Shown here: positions 53,860-64,000 of the stretch, one piece after another
Numbering within the stretch: position 1 is the first letter of the stretch
How the letters are laid out: every line of letters starts with the position of its first letter
Assembly: GCA_001683735.1 (NCBI GenBank)
Contig: LUGG01000011.1
Location: 1,426,001 to 1,490,000, forward strand
DNA length: 64,000 bases
Direction of reading: 5' to 3'
From: Grifola frondosa
Taxonomy: Eukaryota > Basidiomycota > Agaricomycetes > Polyporales > Grifolaceae
Notes under the pieces: model-generated
What the model saw: only the letters and a program-made list of their open reading frames with translations
What the model was told of the DNA's origin: nothing
The model's database searches: none
Translations under genes and position numbers: made by a program

Positions 53860-54650
53860 ATATGCCCTTCAAATCAATGAGCTGTGCTGTGTTGATCGTC
53901 ATACTATTCCTTTACATTACCTTCACTCCCCCACCAATCCCCAAAGGAGCGCAGGGCAATACGTGTAACTGCTGAAGGCATATTTGAGTGTCAGTGTTGG
54001 AGAAGCTGAAGTGTCTCACAGATGTCACAAGAAAAGACAGCCTTTGAATGGTAAGCTTGCGGTCAACCTCTAAACGGACAACATCGGATCAGCTGACAAC
54101 GCGACGACAAGACATACTCACATTGTTGTGCTGAACGCCCGGATGTGAGGGGATGCTGAGAAGTCAGGACGAGGACGTTCAGAAATTCATTCGACAGCTG
54201 ATTTCACGTCTGAAACGGCACCGACAGAAGTCAATCACGCAGGTTCAATATCACCGGCAAGGCTGAGATCCCTATAGAACTGTCATGATGAAGTCATATG
54301 AAGTCATACCTTCCTCAGCATCGGCTATTCAAACTTCAGGAGTACTTCGGAGTAACCAGCGGATGTTTGAGGGAGTGATTGACTGGAGTGCACAGGATGT
54401 CAAAAGAATGTGCCAAGGAATATGCGAGCCGGAATCCCAACCGGCGCTCTTTATTTATTTTGGCTATGATCTAGCCTGTCAGTCCAGGACAAGGAACCTT
54501 TTCGCATATCGCTCAGGAGGATCGCCGGCAATGAGATTGTTCCATCGATGTCATGGTGCCGCCGCTGTACAGTGCGAACTTTGCGGAGCAGACGCGATTC
54601 ATGCTTGCCCGAGTAGAACCGCTATTCTCTCTCCCAGCGCGGTGGACGTA
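53860..54650. other. Intergenic, no firm gene
   Basis: A plus-strand frame of 126 codons at 54285-54665 contains two CxxC-like pairs, but composition and context give no support. Nothing else was seen. Confidence 0.3.
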
Positions 54651-54749
54651 CGTCGGAGGAAATAGTCTATTTTCGACGGAATAGCTTCGGCCATGTGGCC
54701 CTCATGTGGCGTTCGCGTGCTCCCCTCGGTCACTTCGGTTTTCCAAGGC

Positions 54750-55345
54750 GAAGCCAGCATTGAATGGGAACGACACCGAGGACGTTTGTATTCCCATGTG
54801 CCTCTGCAAGCTATCTTGATGGGCGGTTGCTATGAGCAGACTAGGCACTGAGAAACAACCGCAGCGGTGGTGAGGGGTCTTCTTTAAGAGGCTATGTCAG
54901 AGCGTTCCCAGGTGACATCGAAGACCGATGATAACAACTGCTCAACTCACTTTTCTCATCTTGCACCGGCCAGAAGCGCCTGTGGGAAAACCCGAACGTG
55001 CGTATATAGGTCCCGAAGGTTCCTTCTTACTTACCAATTCTCCGCAATGGTGACATTTCTCCATGCGGGTGCGTTCTGCCGCTAAACTGGGTGTTGGGAC
55101 CCTTGAAGCTTGGGCCCCTGGCAGAATCTCGGCACCGATTGTTGCTGCTAGTACATAAATCATATGAACCATTTCGAAAGGAACAGAAGTCAAGCAACAA
55201 CCATTATCGCGGATGCAAACGACTGTCTTGTCTAGACGAGGCGGCGCCGGTGTGCACGCATCAACACCGTCCTGAAGCTGAGTAAGGGTGGTAAGCTGGG
55301 AGTTTGCAAATATTGGTTGCCAAAAATGATGAAAACTCACCTATG
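54750..55345 (-). pseudogene. Possible MYND-finger gene remnant
   Basis: On the minus strand an exon ending EKCHHCGEL stops at a GTAAGT donor (near 55034). After a TTCCCACAG acceptor comes ASGRCKMRK and another GTGAGT donor (near 54950). A further acceptor would give CLVC, and a later stretch reads CRGTWEYKRPRC. In order these resemble the cysteine pairs and W..HK..C end of a MYND finger. A TAG after CLVCS and uncertain frames argue that it is decayed, or that my joining is wrong. No upstream domain was recognised. Confidence 0.33.
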
Positions 55346-55850
55346 ATGATTTTCCGCAGCCTTCGCCGAGTTCGAACAGCACCAACTCTTACGTCTACGA
55401 GTCGTGATCAACTGTGAGACATACCAGCTATACTGGTATTTCTAAGAGGCACCAACTCTCAGGACATGACCAAATTGTCTATAAAGACACAGAGCAATGA
55501 ATGCGGCGTGTTCATCCCATTCCAAAGTGATGTGGCATTGACAAATACTGTAAGGCTGACCGATACGTTTTCTTTGGGGCCTGCGCTAAACTGGACAAAA
55601 GAGTACGTGTCAAGGAATAGACATTGGATCAATCCTCGAATATTCCCATAGCCACGAGATAGCATGGTCCGATTTGTACCTGACAATGCAAAGCCCGCCG
55701 CTCCATGAGATCCAAGCATGGACATTGAACATCGATGTCATGTCAACAGCTGAACCCGGCTATAATTGCACAGTGCCGACAACCGAAGCATCAAAAATAC
55801 CGATCATAGGGTATCTATGCGAGGAAAGGGCCAGAAGGAGCGCTGGAGCA

Positions 55851-56569
55851 TTATTCGAGCTTCTCCAATTCTTCGAGTCTCGACAGTACAACGTCCTTGC
55901 TGGTCTCTTCGATCTCTCCAGCAAGGAAAACTTCGTCGAGAATCGCGTACACCTAATGATGGCAGAAGTATTAGGCGGCAATAAGGTTGAAGATGAAGGA
56001 TGAAGCCCGAACCTTGTAGAAATTGAATACTAGATCCAATTCGCACACATTATCGAAAAATGCGTCTAGGGGTATAATCAGGAACACAAAACATTCAGGC
56101 AAATAAATGTGCGACAAACCGAGTACTTCAACAAAAAGATGGATTGCTTTCCAAGTATGCCAATTCATTGTCATTTGCGTCGACGCAGACGCAGAAGAAT
56201 AGACCCGCATAGCGTCTGTACACGACCTTGTGATTCCGGAACTGGATGGAGCAAGAACGCATGTGCATAGGTCTCCGTGCACTTCTGACGAAATGGAACA
56301 TACCTCGACAAAATTGGACTGATACTTTTGATCTCGTGGTGCTACTAGCCGATGCACTTCACCACGCAGTCGCACCTGCCGAGCGTTGTCACTGACGTGC
56401 CAGGTGATACTATCTGCAAGGTCCGCACCTTCTCGTCATCGTCATACGGAACGTACCATTTGGAAAGGCGCGTCTTTCCTTGACGGTTCTATAGCACGAT
56501 ATTGAGAATAAGAACGATAATCTGGCTCATGCCGAGAAAATGCACCTGCACAAGAATGAATCTTATCAT
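55851..56569 (-). CDS. APS2: AP-2 adaptor complex, sigma subunit
   Basis: Six minus-strand exons, 56546-56569, 56429-56488, 56304-56375, 56120-56241, 56013-56065 and 55851-55952, give a 143-residue protein of the expected length. They start [16 protein letters not shown] and continue [87 protein letters not shown]. This is the small chain of the clathrin adaptor that selects dileucine cargo at the plasma membrane. Exon 4 carries one base too many: the minus strand has GGAAAGC where GGAAGC would join LAYLE to AIHLF (plus-strand TTT at 56148-56150). In so conserved a single-copy gene this looks like a consensus error. The gene is divergent from TRP4. The plus-strand open frame at 55674-56003 is only its shadow. 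Confidence 0.93.
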
Positions 56570-57134
56570 TGGTTACAGAAGCAGAATAGTGGAGTCGACA
56601 AAGTTCCCCAGCGCGGTTCAACCGTCAGAATCCTCGTCGACGCAGCGAAGCCAGAGCATACGCAAGCGTTGAATACCAAGTAGAGTTGTGTTCAGAAGCA
56701 GATGACGGGTAGTCGGATAGACGCCCGCAGTGGCATAACCATTTTACGTAAGCAACGTCACGGCGCTGCACAACAGGTGGTCACATTTTTTTTTTGAAAA
56801 AGTGAGTGTCGTCTACGTTTTGAAAAATAACATTAGAATCGAATGTTTCAAACTCTTCTAACTTCACTCTTACGAAAATCATCTCTGTCGAGACCCGTTA
56901 AATGCACACCTTCCGAAGAATCTGTTGAAACACTTGGATTCGATGATCATGAATACGACGCTCGAAGGGTCATGACCCGAACCCGAAATGCACTGTAAAA
57001 TATCAATCTTTTGTCAAACACCGACCAACCACCGTATCGTTCGGGAGTCGCAGTTGCGACGGATGGTCTTTGAAGGTGGGGATAAAGCGCAAGGAAGAAG
57101 GCTACCGTGAGTCATTCCTGCAGACGCGCTCTCA
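56570..57134. promoter_or_regulatory. Shared divergent promoter region of APS2 and TRP4
   Basis: 565 bases separate the two start codons. A run of 10 or 11 T at about 56787 is the only notable composition feature; poly(dA:dT) tracts are common nucleosome-free elements in fungal promoters. No TATA box was evident for either gene. Confidence 0.5.
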
Positions 57135-58323
57135 ATGTCTACCACCACGTACTCTCCCGATACTTTCAAGTCTTTGCTTGGAAAACTAGTGAAAACGCCA
57201 GAATATTTTAGCCCGAATGATCTACGAGTCGCGCTCGAGCATATCTTCACCCCGGATGCCGTTCTTCCGGTCCAACTTGGATCCTTCCTGACTGCTCTGC
57301 ACATCGAGCGCGTTGAGAGAAGACCGGACTTTCTCGCTGCAGCGGCGAAGGTCTTGAGGGAGCGGGCGCTGACCGCCGCTGTGGAAGACCCCGATCGGGA
57401 CTTTGTCGTTGATATTGTGGGTACGGGTGGCGATGGACACAACACTTTCAACGTGAGCACCACTGCTGCGATTGTAGCCGCAGGTGCGGGAGCCAGAGTC
57501 ATCAAGGTGCGCAGTCTTCATATCTCGCAATGTACGGCCTCTAATCGTGTATTCTTTCAGCATGGCAGCCGGGCATCGACCTCCTCGTCTGGTTCTGCCG
57601 ACCTTCTACAATCGCTCGGCTGTGCGTTCGCTGCACCAACTCCTGGGACGCCTGAGCCCATCGCCCGCATCCCTTTCACGTTCATTCTGGCTCCACATTA
57701 CCATCCGGCGCTTGCAATGATCGCACCGTACCGCAAGGCTCTTCCGTGAGCGTTCCCTTTCGTGTGATGCCCCTCTCCCTAATCGCGTGCACAGGCACCG
57801 CACAATGTTCAACGTGCTCGGCCCTCTCATCAACCCGGCTCATCCACGGGGAATGGTGCTTGGTGTGGCGGAGCGCGAACTCGGTGCGACGTTCGCTCAC
57901 ACTCTCGAGGAGGGTGGCGTCGAGCGGGCGCTGGTAGTATGCGGCGCAGAGGGGCTGGACGAGATCAGCTGCGCAGGAGAGACCTATGCCTGGGAGCTGC
58001 AGAACGGCACGGTCACGGAGCGGCGGTTGAGCCCCGCTACGTTCGGGCTTGATGTGCATCCTCTGATAGCCGTTGCGGGCGGCACCCCGGATCAGAATGC
58101 GGAGACGTTCAGGTTGCTGCTTACCTCTGGAGATGCGATCCCAGAGCGGTTGACGCCCGTGTTGCACTTTGTGCTGATGAACGCATCGGCGCTGCTGGTT
58201 GTCGCAGGCGTGGCGAAGGATTACAAGGAGGGGGTCAGACTGGCTAGAGAGAGCGTTACATCAGGAAGCGCGTGGAAAGCGCTGGAACAGTTCCGTGATA
58301 AGGGGAAGGAAACTGCTGCTTAG
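57135..58323 (+). CDS. TRP4: Anthranilate phosphoribosyltransferase, tryptophan biosynthesis
   Basis: Three exons, 57135-57506, 57561-57745 and 57795-58323, encode 361 residues without interruption. The enzyme transfers the phosphoribosyl group of PRPP to anthranilate, the second step of tryptophan synthesis. Motifs are the PRPP-binding GTGGDGHNTFNVST, then HGSRASTSSSGSADLLQSLG (the KHGNR..S region), FILAPHYHPALAMIAPYRK, TMFNVLGPLINPA and the DE pair in GLDEIS. The first 60 residues form the helical domain (FKSLLGKLVKTPE, LRVALEHIFTP). Length and domain order are those of yeast Trp4p. It is a clean gene, useful as a quality reference inside this window. Confidence 0.94.
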
Positions 58324-58821
58324 GTGCGGTCGAACATTCACTGCATCTTATCGTTTCTGAACTATGCTCCAGGTGTCGAAATCATTGTGAAATCCCGCGA
58401 CTTCCAGATGTCTTAGGGATGATTTGTATAGATGTATCCAGTCACAGTGTGTAAATTTCGCGGATATGTTTGATATATGCCTGTATCTTGCTTCGCGACT
58501 CAGCACAAATTCATGTTTTCGGACACTGCAGTGTGAAACAGAGGCAATTTCAACGCAGCAGTTGTTGGTTCTCATCAAACATCATGTATGCATTTGTTCG
58601 CTCTTTGAAATGTGGCCACACGTTGATTACCTTATAGACGAATAAGGTCCTTCTTGGTGTTAGCCTTTTATGTCTCCCATCAGCAAATTCCCCCCGGGCT
58701 TGTCATACCTTGTAACTAGATAGAATTAGTACAATTGCTTGAGATACGAAAAAATTATTACCATTACTTACATAGCAACCTTAACAATTGGGAAATGCTA
58801 CCTTTGCTGGTAAGTCATTGC
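58324..58821. other. 3' flank of TRP4, no gene seen
   Basis: AT-rich from about 58700. No coding frame was recognised. Confidence 0.4.
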
Positions 58822-59009
58822 AATTGGCCAAGGCCAATTTGCACTTAGATACCGGGACTTATCAGTGCGTTAGCGCACACTGATAAGATTATGCCAGTTC
58901 CGCATACCGGGATTGCAGCCATCGGCAAGCGTCGGTCAGGTACCGGACCAGTTATGGTACCGCATGGCAAACCATTACCAGGCACTATTGGTGTCTGGTA
59001 ATGATTTGC
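58822..59009. repeat. Cluster of three strong palindromes
   Basis: Three hairpins lie within 188 bases. AATTGGCC-AA-GGCCAATT is at 58822-58839, with perfect 8-base arms. CTTATCAGTG...CACTGATAAG is at 58858-58887, with perfect 10-base arms. GCAAACCATTACCAG...CTGGTAATGATTTGC is at 58967-59009, with 15-base arms and one mismatch. Short direct repeats (TACCGGGA at 58849 and 58907; GGTACCG at 58939 and 58957) lie between. The cluster sits between the convergent 3' ends of TRP4 and the carnitine acyltransferase. It may be a miniature transposon remnant or a bidirectional terminator. Confidence 0.7.
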
Positions 59010-59490
59010 ACAGAGTTAACGGCTACCCGTGGTATCTTGCAAGATCTCAATATTTCAAATGGATTTCGGTTCAAATTTAAGAACAAATATTATTTACATA
59101 ACTAAGCCAAGGGCTGAGTCCCGAGAGTGCAGCAAGACAGCGGAAAAGGTAGACAAATTATACATACAGCGAGTAGAGTCCAGCAGGATCACACACAGCA
59201 CAGGAAGATGAGTGGGAATGCGAGTAGGAATGCAAGGACATCACAAAGGTAAGAATTGAGGCACAGGGGTTACTGCACGAAACATGACCCATGAGCAAAA
59301 GTCACAGTTGAACTCTGAAGTGTACGTACACAGTGCACTCGTCCGGCTCGTGCTCGGCTGGAGATGTGCGTGCAACAGACGGCGACGCAGCGTCGAGGTA
59401 TGTGTTCCGGCCCTCTTGCACCTATACATGATGTCAGTGCAAATGTACTGTGCCATCCAACGAGATAAGCAACCGAAGCGATACCTTAGA
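59010..59490. other. 3' flank of carnitine acyltransferase, no gene seen
   Basis: No coding frame or repeat was recognised. Confidence 0.35.
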
Positions 59491-61730
59491 TCACAGCTTC
59501 GCCTTCGAGTCCTCTGCCTTCTTCACCTCAGCCGCTGCTGCCCGCTCCATCATCACGCGCGTCTCCGTCGCAGCCTCTGCAAGGTAATGCTTGAGTTCCG
59601 CCGTGCACCGCTTCAGGCCTGTGATCGTCCAGCGGATGTAGTTGTCCCCAATCGAGTATGACAGCCCGTAGCCATCCGGTACGACTGCACAGCATATGCT
59701 CAGCATTCGCATGTAGCAAAGTTGACGACCAAAATGGACTGACCTTCGCCGTAGCCCCAGCCGTCTAGGTAGGGCGACGACAGCTGCGAGGTCGAGAGCT
59801 CCCAATGGCTGGTCTTTGCGAACGCCTCGTCCTTGTAGATCTCGGACAGGGCCTCGCCGTCGCGCAGCAACTTCTTCAACCCGAACAAGTGGCGGTCCAC
59901 GCCCTGGCCGTCCGCCGCCCACGCCGCGTGCTGCAGGTGCCGCGTCACAGCTCGGCGGAACAGCAATGCGCGGTGCTCATCCTGACGATGCCATCAGCTA
60001 TAGTTATACATTTGAAATTTGCTGCGATGCGCACCGTCTCCGCGGGGTTGAGCATGGCCTCCGCCCACGCTTTGCTCTCATTGCTCGCGCTGCGGATCAC
60101 CTCTGTGCGCCCGAGCTGGAACTTGCGCGTCTGCGCGCTCTCGTAGCACACGCCTGGCCGGTTGAACATCTTGCGGAATGCGAGCCGCCCCACGAGCTGC
60201 GCCCATGCGTCGGGGGACGCCTTGAACTTCTTGATGTACTCCTTGCCGTACCCCTCATAATGGAGGATCTGTCGCAGAAACGTTTATTAGAGATACGTAG
60301 TATCGAACCGTCTGGGTGGGCCGAACCTCCGTGTCGTGCTTGGCGACGAGCTCGTCGAAGCTCTTTTCCGCCTGCTTGATATATGTGTGCGACTTCGCGT
60401 CGAGCACGAAGGGCAGTTCCTTGGGTGCCTCCAAGTCCCTGCCCGTCTCCGCCGTGCGCGCCGGGCCCAAATCGACCTTGCCAGCCGCAAGCGACGCGAG
60501 CATGAACTCGTTCAGGCGCAGAGTGGGCGTGCCGTCCATGCACGAGTGCTCGCCGAGGAAGCCGGACTTGCCGTTCTCGAACACGATGACTGACGGCGCT
60601 GCTTGTGAAGGCCATGTTAGGTGAGAAAGAGAAATGCTGGAGGCGCACCTTGGTGCTTGTCGTAGAACCGGTTCCTGCCGTCACCGACCCTGCACGCCCA
60701 GCTCGTGTCTTCGCGCGTGACGGGCTTGGTATCGTCGAGACACACCACGATCATGGCAGACTCGATGGCTTTGAGAGGCTGCGTTCGATGGCGACGCAGC
60801 GAGGAGAGCGGCACGGGCCTGACAAGCAGGCTCGAAATTAAGTTCTGTTAGAGAAGTATAGACGGCTCACGTCGGTCCAGGTATCGTGGTTGTCTGCAGT
60901 CAGGGCTCCAACAGACGCAGCCTTCTCGTCGCCCGCCAACGTGATTACCTTCTCAATCTGCGCCTCTAGCTCGGCAGCCGTCAGCTCGCGCCCGGCCTTG
61001 TCTGTCAGTGCAACCTGGTAGAATTTATTCTTCCTGACGAACACGACATGATTGTGTGTTGCCGCGTCGAACTTTTCTGCAGTGTCAGAGGGCTTTGTGG
61101 GGTATCGGGAGGAGTGGAAGCTGTTGAGAATGGGCATGGAAATAAAAAGTGGATCTATTCAGAGAAAGAACCTACAGCCACTTGGAGGACGACATGGCTA
61201 ATGGTGCGCCTCGTACCTTTTCTGGCTCGAGTTGCCCGCTACCATCATAAACTTAGTGAGCGCAAAAATCGTGACGGCTGCACAGCCTACCTCTCAACGA
61301 GGTCTCTAAACGGTAGTATCGTCTTAATGAGCTTCGCCGCCCTCTGCGCCTGCCCAGGCCTGCTCTTGTCTTCCATGTGCACGTAACAATAGCTCACGTA
61401 CACCGTGACGGGGTCCCTGTAGTCCATATACGCAACTTCGTTCCACCAATCCGACAGCCAGCTCTTTGGGTTGGGGTCGCGCGCGTGCTCCTCGAGACGC
61501 GTCTGGAGCACCTTCGCCAGTTCCGAGTTGAGGAATGCCTTGACAGCGGTTAGGCGCAAGAGACGCACGCTTCCGAGCGGGGTGAGGAACGTCTGCGTGG
61601 GGTTGTAGGTCAGCGGGTCCTAGAAGAACTCGAGCCTGTCGCCATGGCGAGCGAGGTAGACAACGCCGAGGATTCCAGTAGTGTTCACCGTGGCTGGAAA
61701 TGAGCGAGACGAAGATAACCAGTGCTGCAT
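59491..61730 (-). CDS. Carnitine O-acyltransferase, probably peroxisomal
   Basis: The family moves acetyl or other short acyl groups between CoA and carnitine. Minus-strand blocks are AVKAFLNSELAKVLQTRLEE, WWNEVAYMDYRDPVTVYVSY, AAKLIKTILPFRDLV, FHSSRYPTKPSDT, TREDTSWACRV, catalytic GEHSCMDGTP with its histidine, ILHYEGYGKEYIKKFK, PYLDGWGYGE joined to VVPDGYGLSYSI (CoA-binding) and a C-terminal AKL, a type 1 peroxisomal signal. About nine introns with GT-AG ends fit. In the exon after DTWTD one or two bases are missing at 60771-60780, before LKAIESAMIVV. The N terminus is unusual: from ATG 61730 via an intron ending TTCTTCTAG, the usual LPxLPVP segment is absent, so either the start is misplaced or the protein is N-terminally short. 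Confidence 0.85.
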
Positions 61731-61741
61731 TCTCTGCGCAG

Positions 61742-61748
61742 CTTTATA
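61742..61748 (-). promoter_or_regulatory. TATA-like element near the acyltransferase start
   Basis: TATAAAG on the minus strand lies only 12 bases before the ATG at 61730. If it is a real TATA box, transcription would begin past that ATG and the true start would be further inside the gene. This adds doubt to the N-terminal model. Confidence 0.35.
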
Positions 61749-62926
61749 TGAGCGTGGGCTGAGGAAGACCGTGATGGGAGAAGAGCGGGGGATGGGTCGA
61801 TGTATGCGCACTCTAGAAGAGATATCTTTTATTCAATTCTGAGTGAATCCCAAGATGGAAAGAGAAGTGACGTCAAAGGAAAAGCACAACAGAAGAAATC
61901 GCCGCCAATAAGAGAAGGTAATCACCGAATTCGGAAGGTGCCCCGATTTGGCAAATAGGAGGGAACTGGCCCAAATATATCTTTTAGAATTAAAATATAT
62001 AAAAACACACTGGACGCGTGCAGTCTCTTGCAGCTCCGGCTATGTGCAGGCATCTGGTAGCCTCGTGTAGCGTCTTGCCCGAATGCGGTATCTGGTAAGT
62101 GCCTACATGCGCAGGCGCTTTTTGCTGATGTTGTACTTAAATCTAGTACAAGTATATAAAATGCATTACAATACATTACAATATGATCCCGGCAGTATAT
62201 AATCGATCACCCGTGCTGCCCAGCCACGCCAGAACAGACCTGTGCTTGGAGCGCCTTGGAAGACGCCGGGCGGCTGGTAGCCTCATGGCTTCCCTTATCT
62301 GGAAGCGTGCTTATGGCAAGGTCCTGGAAAAGGTACCTTGCGCCCGACTTTTTGCTGATGCCAATGACTCTACGTGTGTCTTCATCACACGTGCAGCGTC
62401 GCATGTTCCACAGAACTATGGCACATGTAACAATTACCCTCAACAATGTGCGCTATACTCCCATAGAAGCCTATATTTATCCGTACGCAATTCAATCGAA
62501 ATTGTGCTATGGTCTTCGTTGATACACGCGATTGGATACTCCAAGCGGCCTGGTTGTAAACATTCATTTTCTGTTACCTAGCTGAAGGAAAGTAATCCAT
62601 TCCTGCTCTTACCACCAGTCTCACAGAGTCATCATGTTTTCCTCAGGTTGCCAACGAATGTGTCGGACACAACATGGTCTGGTGATCGGTTTCTTGCAAC
62701 AGGTCCCATCTTCTGACCGGTACCAGCCTATCGATAGCTAGCAATATGTTGTTATTACGTGCGAGATGGTATCATTATGCTCTTCGTGGCTATTCTTTCC
62801 TTTTTCGTCCTTCCTGACTCGTCGTTGGTCGATAGGGGTCGATCACATTCACGACACGTAACCCTTCCTCAAGGCATATCCTGTTTTCTCGACGAGTGGG
62901 GACCTCGGATCCGATGCGGGCTTGTG
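61749..62926. other. Intergenic, no gene seen
   Basis: Only unconvincing short frames occur. Two stretches near 62050-62120 and 62265-62360 share words (CTGGTAGCCTC, TTTTTGCTGATG), suggesting a diverged direct repeat of about 90 bases. Confidence 0.4.
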
Positions 62927-62933
62927 TATAAAT
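62927..62933 (+). promoter_or_regulatory. TATA box candidate of oxygenase D
   Basis: TATAAAT lies 49 bases before the ATG at 62976, a good distance for a short leader. Confidence 0.5.
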
Positions 62934-62975
62934 TCGAGCACCACTGCTACTATTTTCTCATCACACCGCATTGCA

Positions 62976-64000
62976 ATGTCTGTACCCAGCGACGAACAAC
63001 TTCAGCGTCTCCGATCCACCCTGAGCGACAAGCCACCTTTCTGCAGCGGTATACTTCCTTTATCTCCGGAAAATTTCATCCTGTTTTACGGCAAAGACAG
63101 TCATGCACGGTTCGTTTTCTTTGAAATACGAATTTATCTCGACCACTTATCGTCAGCAATACGCTTGTCCAGACGTGTTGACCTCCTGAACGCCTCTGAA
63201 GACGACCTTGCGCGCCTGACAGAAGCTTGCGATCCTGCCACGTTCGGCGTCGCTCAGCAAGACGTCTTTGACGAGACATATAGAAAAGCTTTGAAACTCG
63301 ACAGTGCGAACTTCGCCGTCAAACTGGATGCCGCAAGCTCTGGTCTCTTAGAGATCATTCGCGTTGGACTGCTGGAAGAACATGAGGAAACGAAGGCAAT
63401 ATCCGCAGAACTATACAAATTGAACGTATATGGTAGGTATGATTTGTGTATGCAGTACTCGATGTCGGATTAACATGTCGAATAGGGAAAGGCTCTTTCT
63501 TTAAAGCCCACAAAGATACCCCGCGCGGCGAGACTATGTTCGGTTCGCTTGTCATCACTTTCCCCACTCCTCATGACGGAGGCGCTCTCGCTCTCCGCCA
63601 TAACGATAAAGAGTGGACGATCGATGCCTCGCATGCTTTGTCTAACCAACAGAGGCCTTGCGTTGCGTACGTCGCTTTCTACAGCGACGTCGAGCACGAG
63701 GTTGCCCTAATCACATCCGGGTATCGCGTTACGATAACCTACAACCTCTACTTTGCTGAACATCCCCCTTCCATTGCTGCAACTGCCATTCCTCAGCTCT
63801 CTACGCATGAGAGCGAGCTCAGGGCGGTCTTCCAAAGTCTCCTTGGCGACCCCACCTTCTTGCCGGAAGGTGGCCATCTCGGGTTCGGACTGCGTCATCA
63901 GTACCCTATCCCTATTGTGCCTTCGCGGTGGAAGAAGAACGCGCCAGACGTGCTGAAGGACCTGGCTCGTTGCCTAAAGGGCAGCGATGCAGTCCTCAGT
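62976..64000 (+). CDS. 2OG-Fe(II) oxygenase paralogue D, cut by the window end
   Basis: Exons 62976-63109, 63173-63432 and from 63486 are open to the window edge, covering about 300 residues. They read MSVPSDEQLQRLRS, PPFCSG, LTEACDPATFGVAQQDV, LYKLNVYG, then GSFFKAHKDTPRGETMFGSL with iron-binding H-x-D, HDGGALALRH, SDVEHEVALITSGYRVTITYN with the second His and the 2OG-binding Arg, and HLGFGLRHQYPIP. Introns match those of paralogues A-C in position and phase. No lesion is visible, so this is the best functional member here. The C-terminal about 120 residues lie beyond the window. Confidence 0.88.

Noticed and set aside
55674..56003. A 109-codon plus-strand frame that looks like a protein
   Set aside because: It lies opposite the last exons of the AP-2 sigma gene, whose sequence conservation is unmistakable on the minus strand.
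1..64000. tRNA and rRNA genes
   Set aside because: No cloverleaf with the GGTTCGANNCC T-loop or rRNA core sequence was noticed by eye. A dedicated search such as tRNAscan-SE would be needed to be certain.

Overview
The window is nuclear DNA of a filamentous basidiomycete, most likely an Agaricomycete of the polypore/white-rot kind. Genes are dense and split by many introns of about 45-65 bases with GTRNGT donors and YAG acceptors. The families are typical of that group: a FunK1 kinase, F-box proteins in several versions, a MYND/ankyrin protein, an OrdA-like P450, multicopy 2OG-Fe(II) oxygenases, and a conserved agaricomycete family often mislabelled geranylgeranyl pyrophosphate synthetase. 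I reconstructed exon structures by eye from splice signals and family resemblance; nothing was searched.

Layout. (1) 0.6-29.4 kb is a mosaic of segmental duplications built from four genes: eukaryotic glutathione synthetase (six full or partial copies), an F-box protein (four copies), a small protein with a hydrophobic N terminus and coiled coil (two copies) and an ankyrin-MYND protein (three copies). One inverted pair is 1707-3850 against 7190-9560; another is 4400-6520 against 20962-18470. Two chimeric junctions join glutathione synthetase to F-box sequence (about 1706 and 24935). Between them lie an intact 10-exon P450 (13.2-15.3 kb) and two copies of the mislabelled family, which I propose is DXO/RAI1-like. 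(2) 30-32.7 kb: a conserved gene of unknown function and HIS1, which has a 12-base microexon. (3) 33-41.3 kb: three short-chain dehydrogenase paralogues around an F-box/LRR pseudogene. (4) 41.7-46.7 kb: a thiamine-diphosphate enzyme and an intact FunK1 kinase. (5) 47-52.2 kb and 63-64 kb: four 2OG-Fe(II) oxygenase paralogues, with a stray 3' piece of the thiamine-diphosphate gene among them. (6) 52.7-61.7 kb: an intact F-box protein, AP-2 sigma divergent from TRP4 (anthranilate phosphoribosyltransferase), and a carnitine acyltransferase with a peroxisomal C terminus. A palindrome cluster lies between the last two, which converge.

HIS1 and TRP4 make histidine and tryptophan, AP-2 sigma serves endocytosis, and the carnitine acyltransferase moves acyl groups out of peroxisomes. 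The rest is accessory and shows birth and death of paralogues. No coherent operon-like system is visible.

One pattern cuts across the window. Several highly conserved genes (AP-2 sigma, HIS1, thiamine-diphosphate enzyme, carnitine acyltransferase, best glutathione synthetase copy) are open except for one or a few short indels, often in or beside homopolymers. Other genes (P450, FunK1, TRP4, two F-box genes) are fully open. Consensus sequencing errors therefore need to be excluded before these are called pseudogenes.
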